Below are positions 26,483 through 36,300 of a stretch of DNA of 64,000 nt, one piece after another (position 1 is the first letter of the stretch; each line of letters begins with the position of its first letter). The notes beneath the pieces are model-generated. The model made no database searches, was not told the origin of the DNA, and saw only the letters and a program-made list of their open reading frames with translations. The stretch is taken from contig CAYXSX010000001.1 of assembly GCA_964467925.1 (NCBI GenBank), forward strand, positions 62,001 through 126,000. Reading direction: 5' to 3'. Made by a program: the position numbers and the translations under genes. This stretch comes from CAYXSX01 sp964467925. Its GTDB lineage: Bacteria > Pseudomonadota > Alphaproteobacteria > Micavibrionales > Micavibrionaceae.

Positions 26483-28084
26483 ATGCTAGTTGATGGCCAA
26501 ATCAAAACCGATCCGGCGGTTCCCAAATCCAATATGAAGCCCGTCCGCCCCTTGAGAGGCCGCTTTACGCATGCTCGCGTGTCCGAGCTTCTGATCCGCA
26601 TTCATGGCGAAAAAGAATATAAAGAAATGCAGGATGCCGGCGTGGACAAGCGCATGATGTTCGGCACAAACCCACATTATCAGGCCCTGATTATGGGCGA
26701 GGAGCTTAAGGACCTTGAGGGCAACGTACTGGTTCCGGCGATGCCACCAAGCACGTCAATCGCCGCGCTGATCCTGCCGCGTCTGAACGAAACTTACAGC
26801 CTTGAAGGCGCGAAAGACCCCTCAAATCAAATGCGTTACACGTCTCAGGAGGACTCAACCTACGGCAAGTTACTGCATAAATATGACGAGATCGTTCTGG
26901 GTTACGCCTCTCCCGTATGTTCGGCTCACTGCCGTTACTGCTACCGTCTCGACCTGTTCAACAAGGACACGGGCAAGACAGGCATCCGCCCGGAAGAGCT
27001 GCGCGATTACATCATCAATTACAATACCAATTTCAAGAAAAACGGCGGTATCGACCCCGAAACCGGAGAGCGCCGTTTCCCGATCCGTGAAGCTTTGCTT
27101 TCCGGCGGCGACCCGCTTGTGCTTACCAACGCTCTGCTCTACCGCTTCCTGTTCGCGGCGGGCGAAGCGGGCCTTCACACTATTCGTATCGGTTCCAAGG
27201 AATGGGCGTTCCGCCCCGAGCGTATGGACGAAGCCTTTGCCGAGATGCTGCGCATCGTTCACGCCAAATTCCCGAACATGCATATCAATTTCGTCTCGCA
27301 CCTGACACACCCCGACGAGTTTCTGGAGCGCGATAAGGACGGCAATTACATTCTTAATCCTGACGGGTCCGGATTCAAATGGATGGAAACCAGCCGCAAG
27401 GCCGTTGAAAACGTCCTATCCCTGCCCTTTACCAGCATCGAAAACCAGACACCGATTATCTCCAAGGTCAATGACGATGCCGAGGCGATCCGTATCCTGC
27501 ACGAGGAAACGCGCCGCATGGGCATCAAGCCGAAATATATTTTCCAGGGCCGAGATATTCAGGGTCACAAGGCATTCTCTCTTCCGGTCGAGGAAGGCTG
27601 GCGCATTCATAACGAAGCGATGAAGGGTCTTTCCGATACTGTGCGTTCGCGCTTTGCCATGTCCACCGAATGGGGCAAGATGGAAGTGATGAGCGTAATC
27701 GACCCGCTGGTTATTCCTGAGGAAATCAAAAAATCCCTACCTTCCGCGCTGGTCGGCATGCTTGATGAAATGCTGGGCGATGGTTTGATCATGTTCAAAT
27801 CCCACCGCTCCCCGCACGAGGCGGAAACGCAAGGCGACCTGGTTATTGCCAAGCGCAACCCCGAGGCGCTGTGGATTTCCGGTTACGAAGACCGGATGAT
27901 CTATGATACGCGCCGCGGCAAGGACGCCAAATATACCGGCCTCATTCAAATGCTGATGGGATTTGCACAGCAAGGGCAGTTTGAAAACTTCCTGAAGGGC
28001 CAGAACGGCGCGGATATCGCCGCCGCCATCGCCAATGATTTGCGCCGCGAAAACAGCGACGAAAAGCGCCGCGCAAACGCTTAG
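26483..28084 (+). CDS. KamA family radical SAM enzyme (lysine 2,3-aminomutase-like)
   Basis: Radical SAM enzyme of 533 residues from the ATG at 26483. The 4Fe-4S motif CSAHCRYC supplies three cysteines (146, 150, 153), and the GGDP motif (LLSGGDPLVLTN) follows. The family converts L-alpha-lysine to L-beta-lysine or acts on related amino acids using PLP. An in-frame TTG at 26387 gives 32 more residues, but it coincides with a TTGACA box and has no ribosome site. The protein is longer than EpmB and than clostridial KamA, so its exact substrate is uncertain; it could provide beta-lysine for EpmA. Confidence 0.85.
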   Translation: MLVDGQIKTDPAVPKSNMKPVRPLRGRFTHARVSELLIRIHGEKEYKEMQDAGVDKRMMFGTNPHYQALIMGEELKDLEGNVLVPAMPPSTSIAALILPRLNETYSLEGAKDPSNQMRYTSQEDSTYGKLLHKYDEIVLGYASPVCSAHCRYCYRLDLFNKDTGKTGIRPEELRDYIINYNTNFKKNGGIDPETGERRFPIREALLSGGDPLVLTNALLYRFLFAAGEAGLHTIRIGSKEWAFRPERMDEAFAEMLRIVHAKFPNMHINFVSHLTHPDEFLERDKDGNYILNPDGSGFKWMETSRKAVENVLSLPFTSIENQTPIISKVNDDAEAIRILHEETRRMGIKPKYIFQGRDIQGHKAFSLPVEEGWRIHNEAMKGLSDTVRSRFAMSTEWGKMEVMSVIDPLVIPEEIKKSLPSALVGMLDEMLGDGLIMFKSHRSPHEAETQGDLVIAKRNPEALWISGYEDRMIYDTRRGKDAKYTGLIQMLMGFAQQGQFENFLKGQNGADIAAAIANDLRRENSDEKRRANA

Positions 28085-28090
28085 GCAAAA

Positions 28091-28726
28091 TTACCAGCGG
28101 TAAAGCCTGCGCGCGGCAAGTCCGGCGACAAGCCCCAGAATCACAAAGGGAAACAGGTGATAGAAAAAGGCGTGCCCTATCGTATCCGTGGGGCATACCA
28201 GCCGCAGGCCGACATATCCCAACGCCCCCACCGAAAGCGTATTCATCAGCGACATTGTCACGGGGCGCGTCGTCGCGCCCTTGCGGGCCAGAAACACCAT
28301 AGCAACCATGGGAATGAACCCCATCAAAATCCCGCTTTCAAAGCAATGATCCCAGTGCGGCGGAGGCATATGAACACCCTCCAGCACACCCATGACAACC
28401 GTCCAGACCAGAAACACCGCCAGCCCGGCAAGCGGGATAGCCGGAAGCCATTTATTCCCGCGCATATCGGGAACGCATAACCAGCTTGAGCACAATACCG
28501 CACTAAGCGAAATAAAACCCATTACGCTGATTTCAAAAAGATACGACCCCTGCGTCAGTTTTTCGGCAAGATCGGGCCGAAGGCCGAGAAAAGACAGCAC
28601 CCCCGCCACATAAACCGCCGCCATCAAAACCCACGGCAAGGTGCGGCGCAACGGATGCGCCAGAACAGGCACGGGCTTGAGCTCCGCACTTAAATGATCG
28701 ATCAAATTTTCCACGTTCTTGCTCAT
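28091..28726 (-). CDS. NrsF-type membrane anti-sigma factor
   Basis: Membrane protein of 211 residues with about six hydrophobic segments beginning near residue 30 (PWVLMAAVYVAGVLSFLGL). The N-terminal cytosolic part is short. Location directly downstream of an ECF sigma gene (one base between stop and start) and the topology identify it as an NrsF (DUF1109) protein, which in Caulobacter and relatives holds SigF-like sigma factors at the membrane until a redox or metal signal arrives. Conserved cysteines (CSSWLCVPD and VCPTD) fit the sensing role. Confidence 0.88.
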   Translation of the reverse strand: MSKNVENLIDHLSAELKPVPVLAHPLRRTLPWVLMAAVYVAGVLSFLGLRPDLAEKLTQGSYLFEISVMGFISLSAVLCSSWLCVPDMRGNKWLPAIPLAGLAVFLVWTVVMGVLEGVHMPPPHWDHCFESGILMGFIPMVAMVFLARKGATTRPVTMSLMNTLSVGALGYVGLRLVCPTDTIGHAFFYHLFPFVILGLVAGLAARRLYRW

Positions 28727-28727
28727 A

Positions 28728-29276
28728 TCATTCCAGATCCTGTTTCAATTTCGCGGCTGTTCGGTGCACCGAAACCTTGACCGCCGAAATGCTCATCCCC
28801 ATGACATCGGCCACTTCTTGCGCTGAATATCCTTCGATTTTCATCATAATAAACAGCTTTTTCTGCTTTTCCGGCAGCGCATCAAGCGCGGCCTCTATAT
28901 CTTTTAATTCGCCCGCATAGGGGCTTTTGGTTACATATTCGCCTTCAAAATCCAGATTTTCGAGCGGCGCGGTTTTATCGGCTCGCCCAGCGTAATGACG
29001 GCGGAGAAAATCGGTGCGCCGGAAATTGATAATCGCATGAAGCCAAGGCTTGAATGGTCGTTCGGCACTGTATGTTTTCAACGATTTATGAACCGAAATC
29101 AAAACGTCCTGCGTTACATCCTCCGCCCAATCCGGATTGGCCAGTGATGGACTGACGTAGTTTTTGATATAAGGAGCGATAGCGCGCAGTAAATCCGCAT
29201 AGGCCCGCGAATCTCCGGCTTGCGCCTTGACGGCCAAAGCGGCCCATTTATCTTTTTTGGAATTGGAAACAGACAT
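28728..29276 (-). CDS. ECF RNA polymerase sigma factor (SigF-like)
   Basis: Sigma factor of 182 residues with region 2 (residues about 24-95, including DWAEDVTQDVLISVHKSL and FKPWLHAIINFRRTDFLRR) and region 4 (about 125-178, LPEKQKKLFIMMKIEGYSAQ and the recognition helix SISAVKVSVHRTAAKL). There is no region 1 or 3, as usual for the ECF class. The downstream gene is its predicted NrsF anti-sigma. No clear self-regulated promoter can be recognised in front of it. Targets are unknown. Confidence 0.92.
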   Translation of the reverse strand: MSVSNSKKDKWAALAVKAQAGDSRAYADLLRAIAPYIKNYVSPSLANPDWAEDVTQDVLISVHKSLKTYSAERPFKPWLHAIINFRRTDFLRRHYAGRADKTAPLENLDFEGEYVTKSPYAGELKDIEAALDALPEKQKKLFIMMKIEGYSAQEVADVMGMSISAVKVSVHRTAAKLKQDLE

Positions 29277-29319
29277 TCCCTGCCCTTTGTCACAGCCACG
29301 CCGTAGCGAAGCGAAGGCG

Positions 29320-29398
<79 letters not shown>

Positions 29399-29435
29399 AA
29401 AACCTGCGTGCGCCACACTTGTACACAAGTCGCAT

Positions 29436-29948
29436 CTAATTCTCAAGCCTGTTTAAATTACGGAAGACCGGATGGTACACCGTGTCCCCCTCTTCGATGC
29501 CGAGCTTATCGGCAAGCCCGCCGTTAATCTCCAGCACGGCCCACGATTCCCGCCCCGAGGTTATGAAGCTGCGGTCGAGCGGCTGCGCGTTCGAATGGAT
29601 ATGGTCGATGCGTCCGTCCTCGGCGATAAACATAATATCCAGCGGGATGAGTGTATCTTTCATCCAGAAAGTGCGGCGTTGATTGTTATTGAACACAAAC
29701 AGCATCCCTGTGGTTTCGGGAAGTGAGGCACGGTTCATCAAACCCTTTTCCTGCTGCCCTGGACGCAAGGCAAGCTCGACATCAAAACGGTAGGTTTTAT
29801 CTTCCTTCGTCTTGATCGTCACCATCAGATCCTGAGGGTGGAATTTAATTTTATTCGTCTCATCGGCATGCGGCGAAAGCGCAAAAAAGCAGAGCGCCGC
29901 CAGAAACACCAAAACAGGCAAAGCCAATATTTTTAAACTCTTATTCAT
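29436..29948 (-). CDS. DUF192 family exported protein
   Basis: Protein of 170 residues with a signal peptide or anchor at residues 5-25 (LKILALPVLVFLAALCFFAL). The domain that follows is the DUF192 beta fold: VELALRPGQQEKGLMNR, MLFVFNNNQRRTFWMKDT and PLDIMFI are its conserved blocks. Function is not established; members are usually periplasmic. The start codon ATG is at 29946-29948, two bases before the run of N, so its upstream region is unknown. Confidence 0.9.
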   Translation of the reverse strand: MNKSLKILALPVLVFLAALCFFALSPHADETNKIKFHPQDLMVTIKTKEDKTYRFDVELALRPGQQEKGLMNRASLPETTGMLFVFNNNQRRTFWMKDTLIPLDIMFIAEDGRIDHIHSNAQPLDRSFITSGRESWAVLEINGGLADKLGIEEGDTVYHPVFRNLNRLEN

Positions 29949-29950
29949 TC

Positions 29951-29960
29951 NNNNNNNNNN
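29951..29960. other. Assembly gap (10 N)
   Basis: Ten undetermined bases. The number is probably a placeholder rather than a measured length. An apparent single reading frame runs across it, but the two sides encode different proteins (a CBS-domain protein and a DUF192 protein), so the gap hides the stop codon of the first and the upstream region of the second. Confidence 0.98.
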
Positions 29961-30410
29961 CCCCAGCCTTTCCAGTTCCGCCATCATAGACAGCTCGTTA
30001 ATCACGCCCATAAGCTTGCCGCTTTCGCCATCGACAACGGGCAAAATGCCGTTTTGTCGCACCATGACCTGCACCCCCTCCCATAACGGCGTGCCGGGGG
30101 CGACAATGGTAAGCTTGCGTAAAAGAAAGTCAGTCACGGGCAGCGGCTTTACCTTTTTCAGACGCTTGGCCACGCCGGGCGCCGCCGATACATTCACATC
30201 AAGCTGCACGCCGTCGGCCATGGCGACCGATACGGGCAAAAGATTTTTAAACAGATTTTCAATGCTGAAAACACCAAGATAAGCCCCGCCCTTTCCGGTG
30301 ACCGGCGCGGCGGCCACCTTCCCCTTCACCAGAATTTCCATCGCCTTTTCGACGCTGGAAGCCTCGGGGATCGTCGGGTATTTTTTACTGATCGCGGCGT
30401 GGCAAGCCAT
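29961..30410 (-). CDS. CBS domain protein, 3' end lost in the assembly gap
   Basis: At least 150 residues forming a CBS pair: the first repeat contains VEKAMEILVKGKVAAAPVTG near residues 20-40 and the second ILPVVDGESGKLMGVI near residues 120-136. CBS pairs bind adenosyl nucleotides and act as regulatory modules. No catalytic domain is seen in the known part, so this is a stand-alone CBS protein, probably close to complete. The stop codon is in or beyond the N run. Confidence 0.85.
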
Positions 30411-30457
30411 GGAGTTTCCTTAAAATACGATTACACCTTTATTATTATGACCGGAGT

Positions 30458-32230
30458 TTAATCTTCCCTCAAGCCTGCCTTGTACATCGAGGCGTATAAC
30501 CCCGCTTTTTTAAGCAGGCTTTCATGTGTTCCGTTTTCAACCACCCGGCCACGATCAAGCACGATAATCTGATCGGCCGATTTTACCGTGGAAAGGCGGT
30601 GAGCAATAACAATCGTCGTACGCCCCTTTTCCAGCCGCTTGAGCGCGCCCTGTACCAGCTTTTCCGATTCATTATCCAGTGCGGATGTGGCTTCATCCAG
30701 CAGCAAGAGCGGCGCGTTTCTAAGAATGGCGCGAGCAATGGCAATGCGCTGGCGCTGTCCGCCGGAAAGTTTCACGCCGTGCTCGCCCAGTCTTGTCTCA
30801 TAGCCCTGCTCCATCGCGGAAATAAATTCATGCGCCGCGGCGGCCTTCGCAGCCTTGATGATTTCCGCCATGGTTGCCCCTTTACGACCGTAACCGATAT
30901 TGGCGGCCACAGTATCATCGAAAATCGTAATATCCTGAGACACGAGAGCGATATGATCCCGCAGCGAAGCGATTTTCAAATCTTTCACATCAATCCCGCC
31001 TACAATGACCGACCCTTCGTCGGAATCGTAAAAACGCGGGATCATATTCATGATCGTACTTTTTCCGCCGCCGGATGGACCGACAAGCGCGGTAACCTTA
31101 CCCGCCTTGGCGGCGAAGCTGACACCCGCCAGCGCGGTATCGTCCTCTTCCTTGTAACGGAAAACCACGTCGTTAAAGGCCACTTCCGGCGCTTTTTTGG
31201 TTTTCAAAAGTTTCGCTCGCGGTTTTTGCTTGATCGTGGGTTTGCGGTCCAGCATGTCGAAAACGCGGTCCGCCGCGCCAAGCCCGGTTTGCAGCGCGTT
31301 ATTGAGCCGTGCGAGTTTTTTCATCGGCTCATAAGCCATGGTAAAGGCCGCCAGAAACGAAACCAGCTGACCCGTCGTAAGCTCGCCGCTCGCGACCTTA
31401 AAGCCCCCATAGGCGATGATGCCCGAGGCGACAAGCCCGATCAGAAGCTCGTTCACCGGCGTTGATAAATTGCCGACCCGAACAGATTTAACGTTAAGCC
31501 GCCGGACAAGTTCAATCCCCTTGCCTGCGCGGGCGCGTTCATGCGCCTCCATGCCATAGGCTTTAACCTGACGGATGCCTTGAAACACTTCGGAAAGCAG
31601 GCTGGAGAGATTGGCCATTTCGCCCTGTATACTGCCCGATATTTTACGAAGGCGCTTGCCGATATAAACCACCATGCCCGAAGCGAAGGGAAAGATGATG
31701 AAGGCCATCACAGCCAGCCGCCAGTCCTGATAAAACATCACGCCGACAAGAAAAATCAAAGTGAGCAGGCTTTTGCCAAATCCGGTCAGCGTGTCGGAAA
31801 TTGCCATACGCATGATGTTCACATCATTAATCACACGCGAAATCAGCTGCCCGCTGGGGTTGGCATGAAAGAACGCAAGATCGAGATTCATGAAGGTAGA
31901 AAACAAATCACGCTGTATGTCAGCGATGATCGATTGACCGACCTTGTTCATGATAATGGTATAGGCGTAAGTCGTCATACCGCGCAGGAAAAACGTAACA
32001 AAAACCCCGCCCGCAACGGGCAGGATCATACCTTGCTTTTTATCTACCAACACGTCATCCAGCACAGGTTGCATTAACATGGCAATCAGAGCCGTCATGG
32101 CGGAAGAAACGACCATAAAGGCAAAGGCGCTGAGCAGCGGGCCGGTATAGGGGCGGATATAAACGCCAAGAAGCCGCCGCACGAGCGGCAGAGAGGAATT
32201 ATCAAGGGGAAGAACGTTTTTCTTGGCCAT
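30458..32230 (-). CDS. msbA: ABC transporter, MsbA-type lipid flippase/exporter
   Basis: Half-transporter of 590 residues: six membrane helices in the first 320 residues and a C-terminal ATPase with Walker A GPSGGGKST, signature LSGGQRQRIAIARA, Walker B LLLLDEATSALD and H-loop IAHRLS. The length and overall pattern fit MsbA, which flips lipid A-core to the outer leaflet of the inner membrane, but related multidrug exporters look the same at this level. It is preceded by a HAD phosphatase gene in the same direction. Confidence 0.85.
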   Translation of the reverse strand: MAKKNVLPLDNSSLPLVRRLLGVYIRPYTGPLLSAFAFMVVSSAMTALIAMLMQPVLDDVLVDKKQGMILPVAGGVFVTFFLRGMTTYAYTIIMNKVGQSIIADIQRDLFSTFMNLDLAFFHANPSGQLISRVINDVNIMRMAISDTLTGFGKSLLTLIFLVGVMFYQDWRLAVMAFIIFPFASGMVVYIGKRLRKISGSIQGEMANLSSLLSEVFQGIRQVKAYGMEAHERARAGKGIELVRRLNVKSVRVGNLSTPVNELLIGLVASGIIAYGGFKVASGELTTGQLVSFLAAFTMAYEPMKKLARLNNALQTGLGAADRVFDMLDRKPTIKQKPRAKLLKTKKAPEVAFNDVVFRYKEEDDTALAGVSFAAKAGKVTALVGPSGGGKSTIMNMIPRFYDSDEGSVIVGGIDVKDLKIASLRDHIALVSQDITIFDDTVAANIGYGRKGATMAEIIKAAKAAAAHEFISAMEQGYETRLGEHGVKLSGGQRQRIAIARAILRNAPLLLLDEATSALDNESEKLVQGALKRLEKGRTTIVIAHRLSTVKSADQIIVLDRGRVVENGTHESLLKKAGLYASMYKAGLRED

Positions 32231-32280
32231 AGGCTAGAGCTTATACAGTATCGCAGGAAAAAGGCAATAAACGCGGCAAG

Positions 32281-33219
32281 TTACGCCTTGCGCTTTCTAT
32301 GTTTCCGGTCGGGCAAAGGATTGCCCCATTTCATAGTATCGACAAGGAATTTGGGCCGGACGTTATTATATTGGGCGGAAAGAACGTTGAGCGCCTTGTT
32401 GACCTCCGACAGGTTTGCAGTTTTTTCAAACAAGGGCGCGTGAAGACCGTTTTTCACAAGACATGTATCAATATTAACCATCGCGCCGCCCAGAATATCG
32501 TGCGCCATCGTATCGCCGATCACGATGGTCTGGCCGGGGTAAATTTCCCGCTCCTGCAATATCTTGATACAGCGTTTGAAAATCGGCTTATGCGGCTTGC
32601 CTATATAATGGGGAACGCCGCCAAAATCTTCGAACCGTCTTGCAAGCGTACCGGGCCCCATAATCAACGCGCCGCCCATAACCCCTTGGCTGTCAGGGTT
32701 GGCACAAAGGGTTTTGATCCGCCGGCGGGCTGCTTCCTTGAGTATCGGCTCGTAATCTTCCAGCATTTTTTCCGGTGAATCCGCACCGCTGATAAGCAGG
32801 AAACTCGCCTGGCCTATATCGTCCACTATCTCGATATCCAGACCGTCGATAATGGAGTTATCGCCGCCGCGGCTGATGAGATAGCATTTTTTACCAAGCC
32901 CTTCGAAAATTTCATCGTCCTGATCGTGAATGCCCTGCCATGTCATTTCGCCGGAGGTCAGCATGACGTCATAAAGCGAGGGACCGATGCCGATATCTTT
33001 CAGACGTTCCGCGTTCACTTCCGCGCGTTTTCCGGAATTGGAAAGAATAATGATGAATTTTTTGCGCGCCCTGAGCTCTTTCAGGCAATCGATTACACCG
33101 TCATACGGTTTGTGCCCGTCATGCAGAACGCCCCACTGGTCTATGATAAACCCGGCATAGCTATCGGACACATCGGAGATACCGGCGCAAAATTTAGTCG
33201 TCGAAACGTTTGAGACCAT
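32281..33219 (-). CDS. HAD-type hydrolase, TIGR01459 family
   Basis: Haloacid dehalogenase-fold phosphatase of 312 residues. Motif I is IIDQWGVLHDG (nucleophile Asp27), motif II IILSNSGKRA and motif IV VIGDTMAHDILGGAM; a C2-type cap occupies the middle. This NagD-like subgroup is common in alphaproteobacteria, often close to bifunctional riboflavin or ribosomal genes; its substrate is not known. It lies 50 bases upstream of the MsbA-type gene, same direction. Confidence 0.88.
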   Translation of the reverse strand: MVSNVSTTKFCAGISDVSDSYAGFIIDQWGVLHDGHKPYDGVIDCLKELRARKKFIIILSNSGKRAEVNAERLKDIGIGPSLYDVMLTSGEMTWQGIHDQDDEIFEGLGKKCYLISRGGDNSIIDGLDIEIVDDIGQASFLLISGADSPEKMLEDYEPILKEAARRRIKTLCANPDSQGVMGGALIMGPGTLARRFEDFGGVPHYIGKPHKPIFKRCIKILQEREIYPGQTIVIGDTMAHDILGGAMVNIDTCLVKNGLHAPLFEKTANLSEVNKALNVLSAQYNNVRPKFLVDTMKWGNPLPDRKHRKRKA

Positions 33220-33314
33220 CTATGGGATTCGCTTGAGATGTTATTATAACCGTCCCAATAATATGCCCCGTTTTGGCCGTTTAATCAACACCTGCGCTCT
33301 ACCGCACGCCGCCG

Positions 33315-36300
33315 TTAGGCCGCCTTGGCACTCGAGCCGGAAAGCTTGGGCTCCTTGCCCGCCACGGAGCACAGGAACTCATACAGCTTGCCCACTTCGC
33401 TGGAAGCGAAGGTCGAGCTTAAAAGCGCACCGTGATCGCTGGAAACCGCTTGATCGAACAATTCTTCGAAGTGACGGATATAGCGCTGCACGTAAGTGCG
33501 GAACTCGGTATCGCGCGAGAATTTCTCCCGCGCCTTATCCAGCGGCATACGCCCTTGCATATCGGCAAGGCGGCGGGTAAAGGCTGAAACATCACCCTTC
33601 TGGAACGCCTTCCACGTTTTTTCCGACACATCGCCGTCCAGCATGCGCGTAACATCCACGGACAACGAATGCAGGCTTTCGATAACGAATTTGGCGGAAG
33701 ACAGGAAAGCCTCGCGCTGAACCCGCATTTCGGTTTTCTGAATCGCCTCGGCGCGGCTGAGCGCATCTTGCGACGCTTTGAACAGGGAAACCGATTGCTT
33801 GCCGAATGTCTCGGCCACATCGTTCGTCGCCTCGATCGCCTTGGTGGAAACCATGATCAAGCGTTCCGATTCATCGACCAGATTTTCACGCGCCGTTTCA
33901 ATATCGCCCGATACCTTGGCCGCTGTCGTGCCGACCTCGTTCACCTTGCCGGTCAAAATGGTCACAGCCTTGCTCAAGCGGTCGGCGGTATCGGCGGAAG
34001 TATCGGCGATCATATTGGCCTGTTTGCGCAGTTCGCGGCCATAATTCTCGGACGTTTCCAGCGATCCCTTCATCTGTTCGGCCACTTCGCGGGCGCGGAT
34101 GGCGAAGCTGTCGCCCGCCTTGCGCAATTCGAACAGAGCTTCTTGCGCCTGCTCCAGAAGCGCGGCGGCCTCGGCCTTGACGCTGGCGACCATAAGAGAG
34201 GTCTGGGCCACCGTTTCCTCGGAATGCTCGCGCAGGACTTCACTCTGGCGTTTCGCTGTATTGCCCGCATCTTCGAAATTGCCCACCACGCTCACGGCCT
34301 GTTGCTGGACGTTTTCGGATTGCTTGGTAAACTCGTCACCTGCATCTTCAAGCTGCGATACCGCCTGCCCCACGGAGATGGAAAGTTCGTGGAACTGATC
34401 GTTGATCATACGCTGCACGGTTTCGATCTTCAGCAAGGCCTGATCGGTGATCAAATGGATGTCCGCGGATTGATCCTCCAGCGCCTGCGCCAGCGTACTC
34501 ATTTTATCGCTGGCCGAAGATGAGGCACTTTCAATGTCGCGCACCCGCGCGCTCAGATTGTTGCTGGAATTCTCCAGAATATGCGCGGCCGTTTCTGCTC
34601 CTTCTTTCAGGCTTTCGAGACGGTCGTCGAACACGATGCCGATCTGTTGCAACTTGGCAAGATTACTTTCCGCCGTAACGTCAAAACCGGATTTCAGATG
34701 ATCGAGACGGTCGCTTGCGGCTTGTGCTCTTTCAACGGCTCCTGTGTAAATCGGCTCGATTTCTTGCGCGGTGTCGGCAAGCGCGTCACGCACAGTGGCA
34801 ATTGATTTATAAGCCGTTTCGGCATGAGTTTTCAGCACCGTGATTTTACCGTCCAGATCCTCGTCCATTTCACGCAGTTGAGTAAAGGAACGGGTCGTAA
34901 ACTCATTGACCTTTTGACAGCGGGTTTCGATGGCTTCTTCCAGCGTGGAAAGATCATTCTGGGCGTTATAAGAAACCTTATGAAGCTGCTCCGATTGTTC
35001 CTCGAGCGCGCCCGCGACTTTTTCAACAGCGGCCAGAGACTCTCGCACCTGATCGGAAAGCGTATCGCTCTGGCGGGACATTTGCTCGTTGATCGTGCGA
35101 GCATGGCCGGAGATTTGGCCGGAAAGCGAAGCAATTTCCTGTGCCTGACCGCGCAGAATTTCACGAATTTTCTCGGCACATTGCGTAGCCTTGTCGCTCG
35201 CCTCGTTCAGATCGCCCACGCGGCGGCCCAGTACGTTTTCGATATGCTCGTGCTGGTGGTTGGCTTCGGTAACGGCCGTGTTGATCTCGCGCAAGGGCTT
35301 TTCAAGCGCCGCCGTAATTTGCTCGATACGCTCGCTTAGCCCCTCGCCGGAATGGCTCAGACGATCACCTTGCGCATCGATCATGCCTGTAAGCTCCTCG
35401 ATATGGATCCGCGCGGCGATGGATGCCTGCTCGACCTGTTCGCGGCTGCGGTCAAGAAGGGAGACAATGCCCTGAAGCTGCTCGGCGTTTTCACTGCCCG
35501 CTTCATAGAGACCCGTAATCTGCTGTTTGCTTGAATCCATCATTTCAGCGGCTTGCTCTTTCGCGGCATTAGTCGCCTGTTCCAGTTGCTCGACCGCGCG
35601 GCGCACGGCGGCGCTGATTTTCTCGGAACCGGATACGGCGATGGACAGGGATTCACTGAGCTTGTTCGCGGCAAATGTTCCCGCATCTTCGATCACATCG
35701 GCCTGACCGGAAATTTCCTTCACGATCTCGCCAAGGCGTTCGGTCTTTTCTGAAATGCGGTCTTCCAGACCTTCGCTCTTGGCCATGGATTCATCCACCG
35801 CCTTATGAAGGCTGCGGATGCTGACCTCGATTTTATCGGCGATGTTTTTCGCCTGCGCGGCCACGGAATCCGCACCGCGGTCAAGCTCCTCGCGGTGAAC
35901 GCGGATGGTTTCGGCGGAACCGGTCATCGCATCGACCGTGCGGGCGGTGACGTCTTCCAGATCTTCAACCTGCGCCTTGATCGTATCGGCAAGGCGGCGG
36001 GTTTCTTCAGATACGTGATCGGCGGCCTCGGAAAGCCCCTTGGTGTGGTCGTCAAAGCGTAATGCAAGACCTTCGAAACGCTCGGCGGCCTTATCCAGAG
36101 AATCCTGCAGGTCTTCATAGCTGGAGGCAAACTGGTCTTCGATACCGCGCGTTTTCTCGGCGGCGCGATCGGCGGCATCCAGAATTTTATCTGCGCCCTT
36201 GCCCATGGCGGCCTCGATTTCTCCGGCGCGGTCGAGAATTGTCAGTGTGGCGCTGTCCCATGCTTCGGCGCCCTCTTTCGCTTTTTCATCGATGCGGGCG

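Noticed and set aside
29436..30410. A single 324-residue CBS-DUF192 fusion protein
   Set aside because: It depends on reading through ten N; both parts have their own starts and separate known domains.
33669..34523. Long plus-strand frames antisense to the giant coiled-coil gene
   Set aside because: They mirror the periodic codon use of the real minus-strand gene and have no independent ribosome sites or domains.
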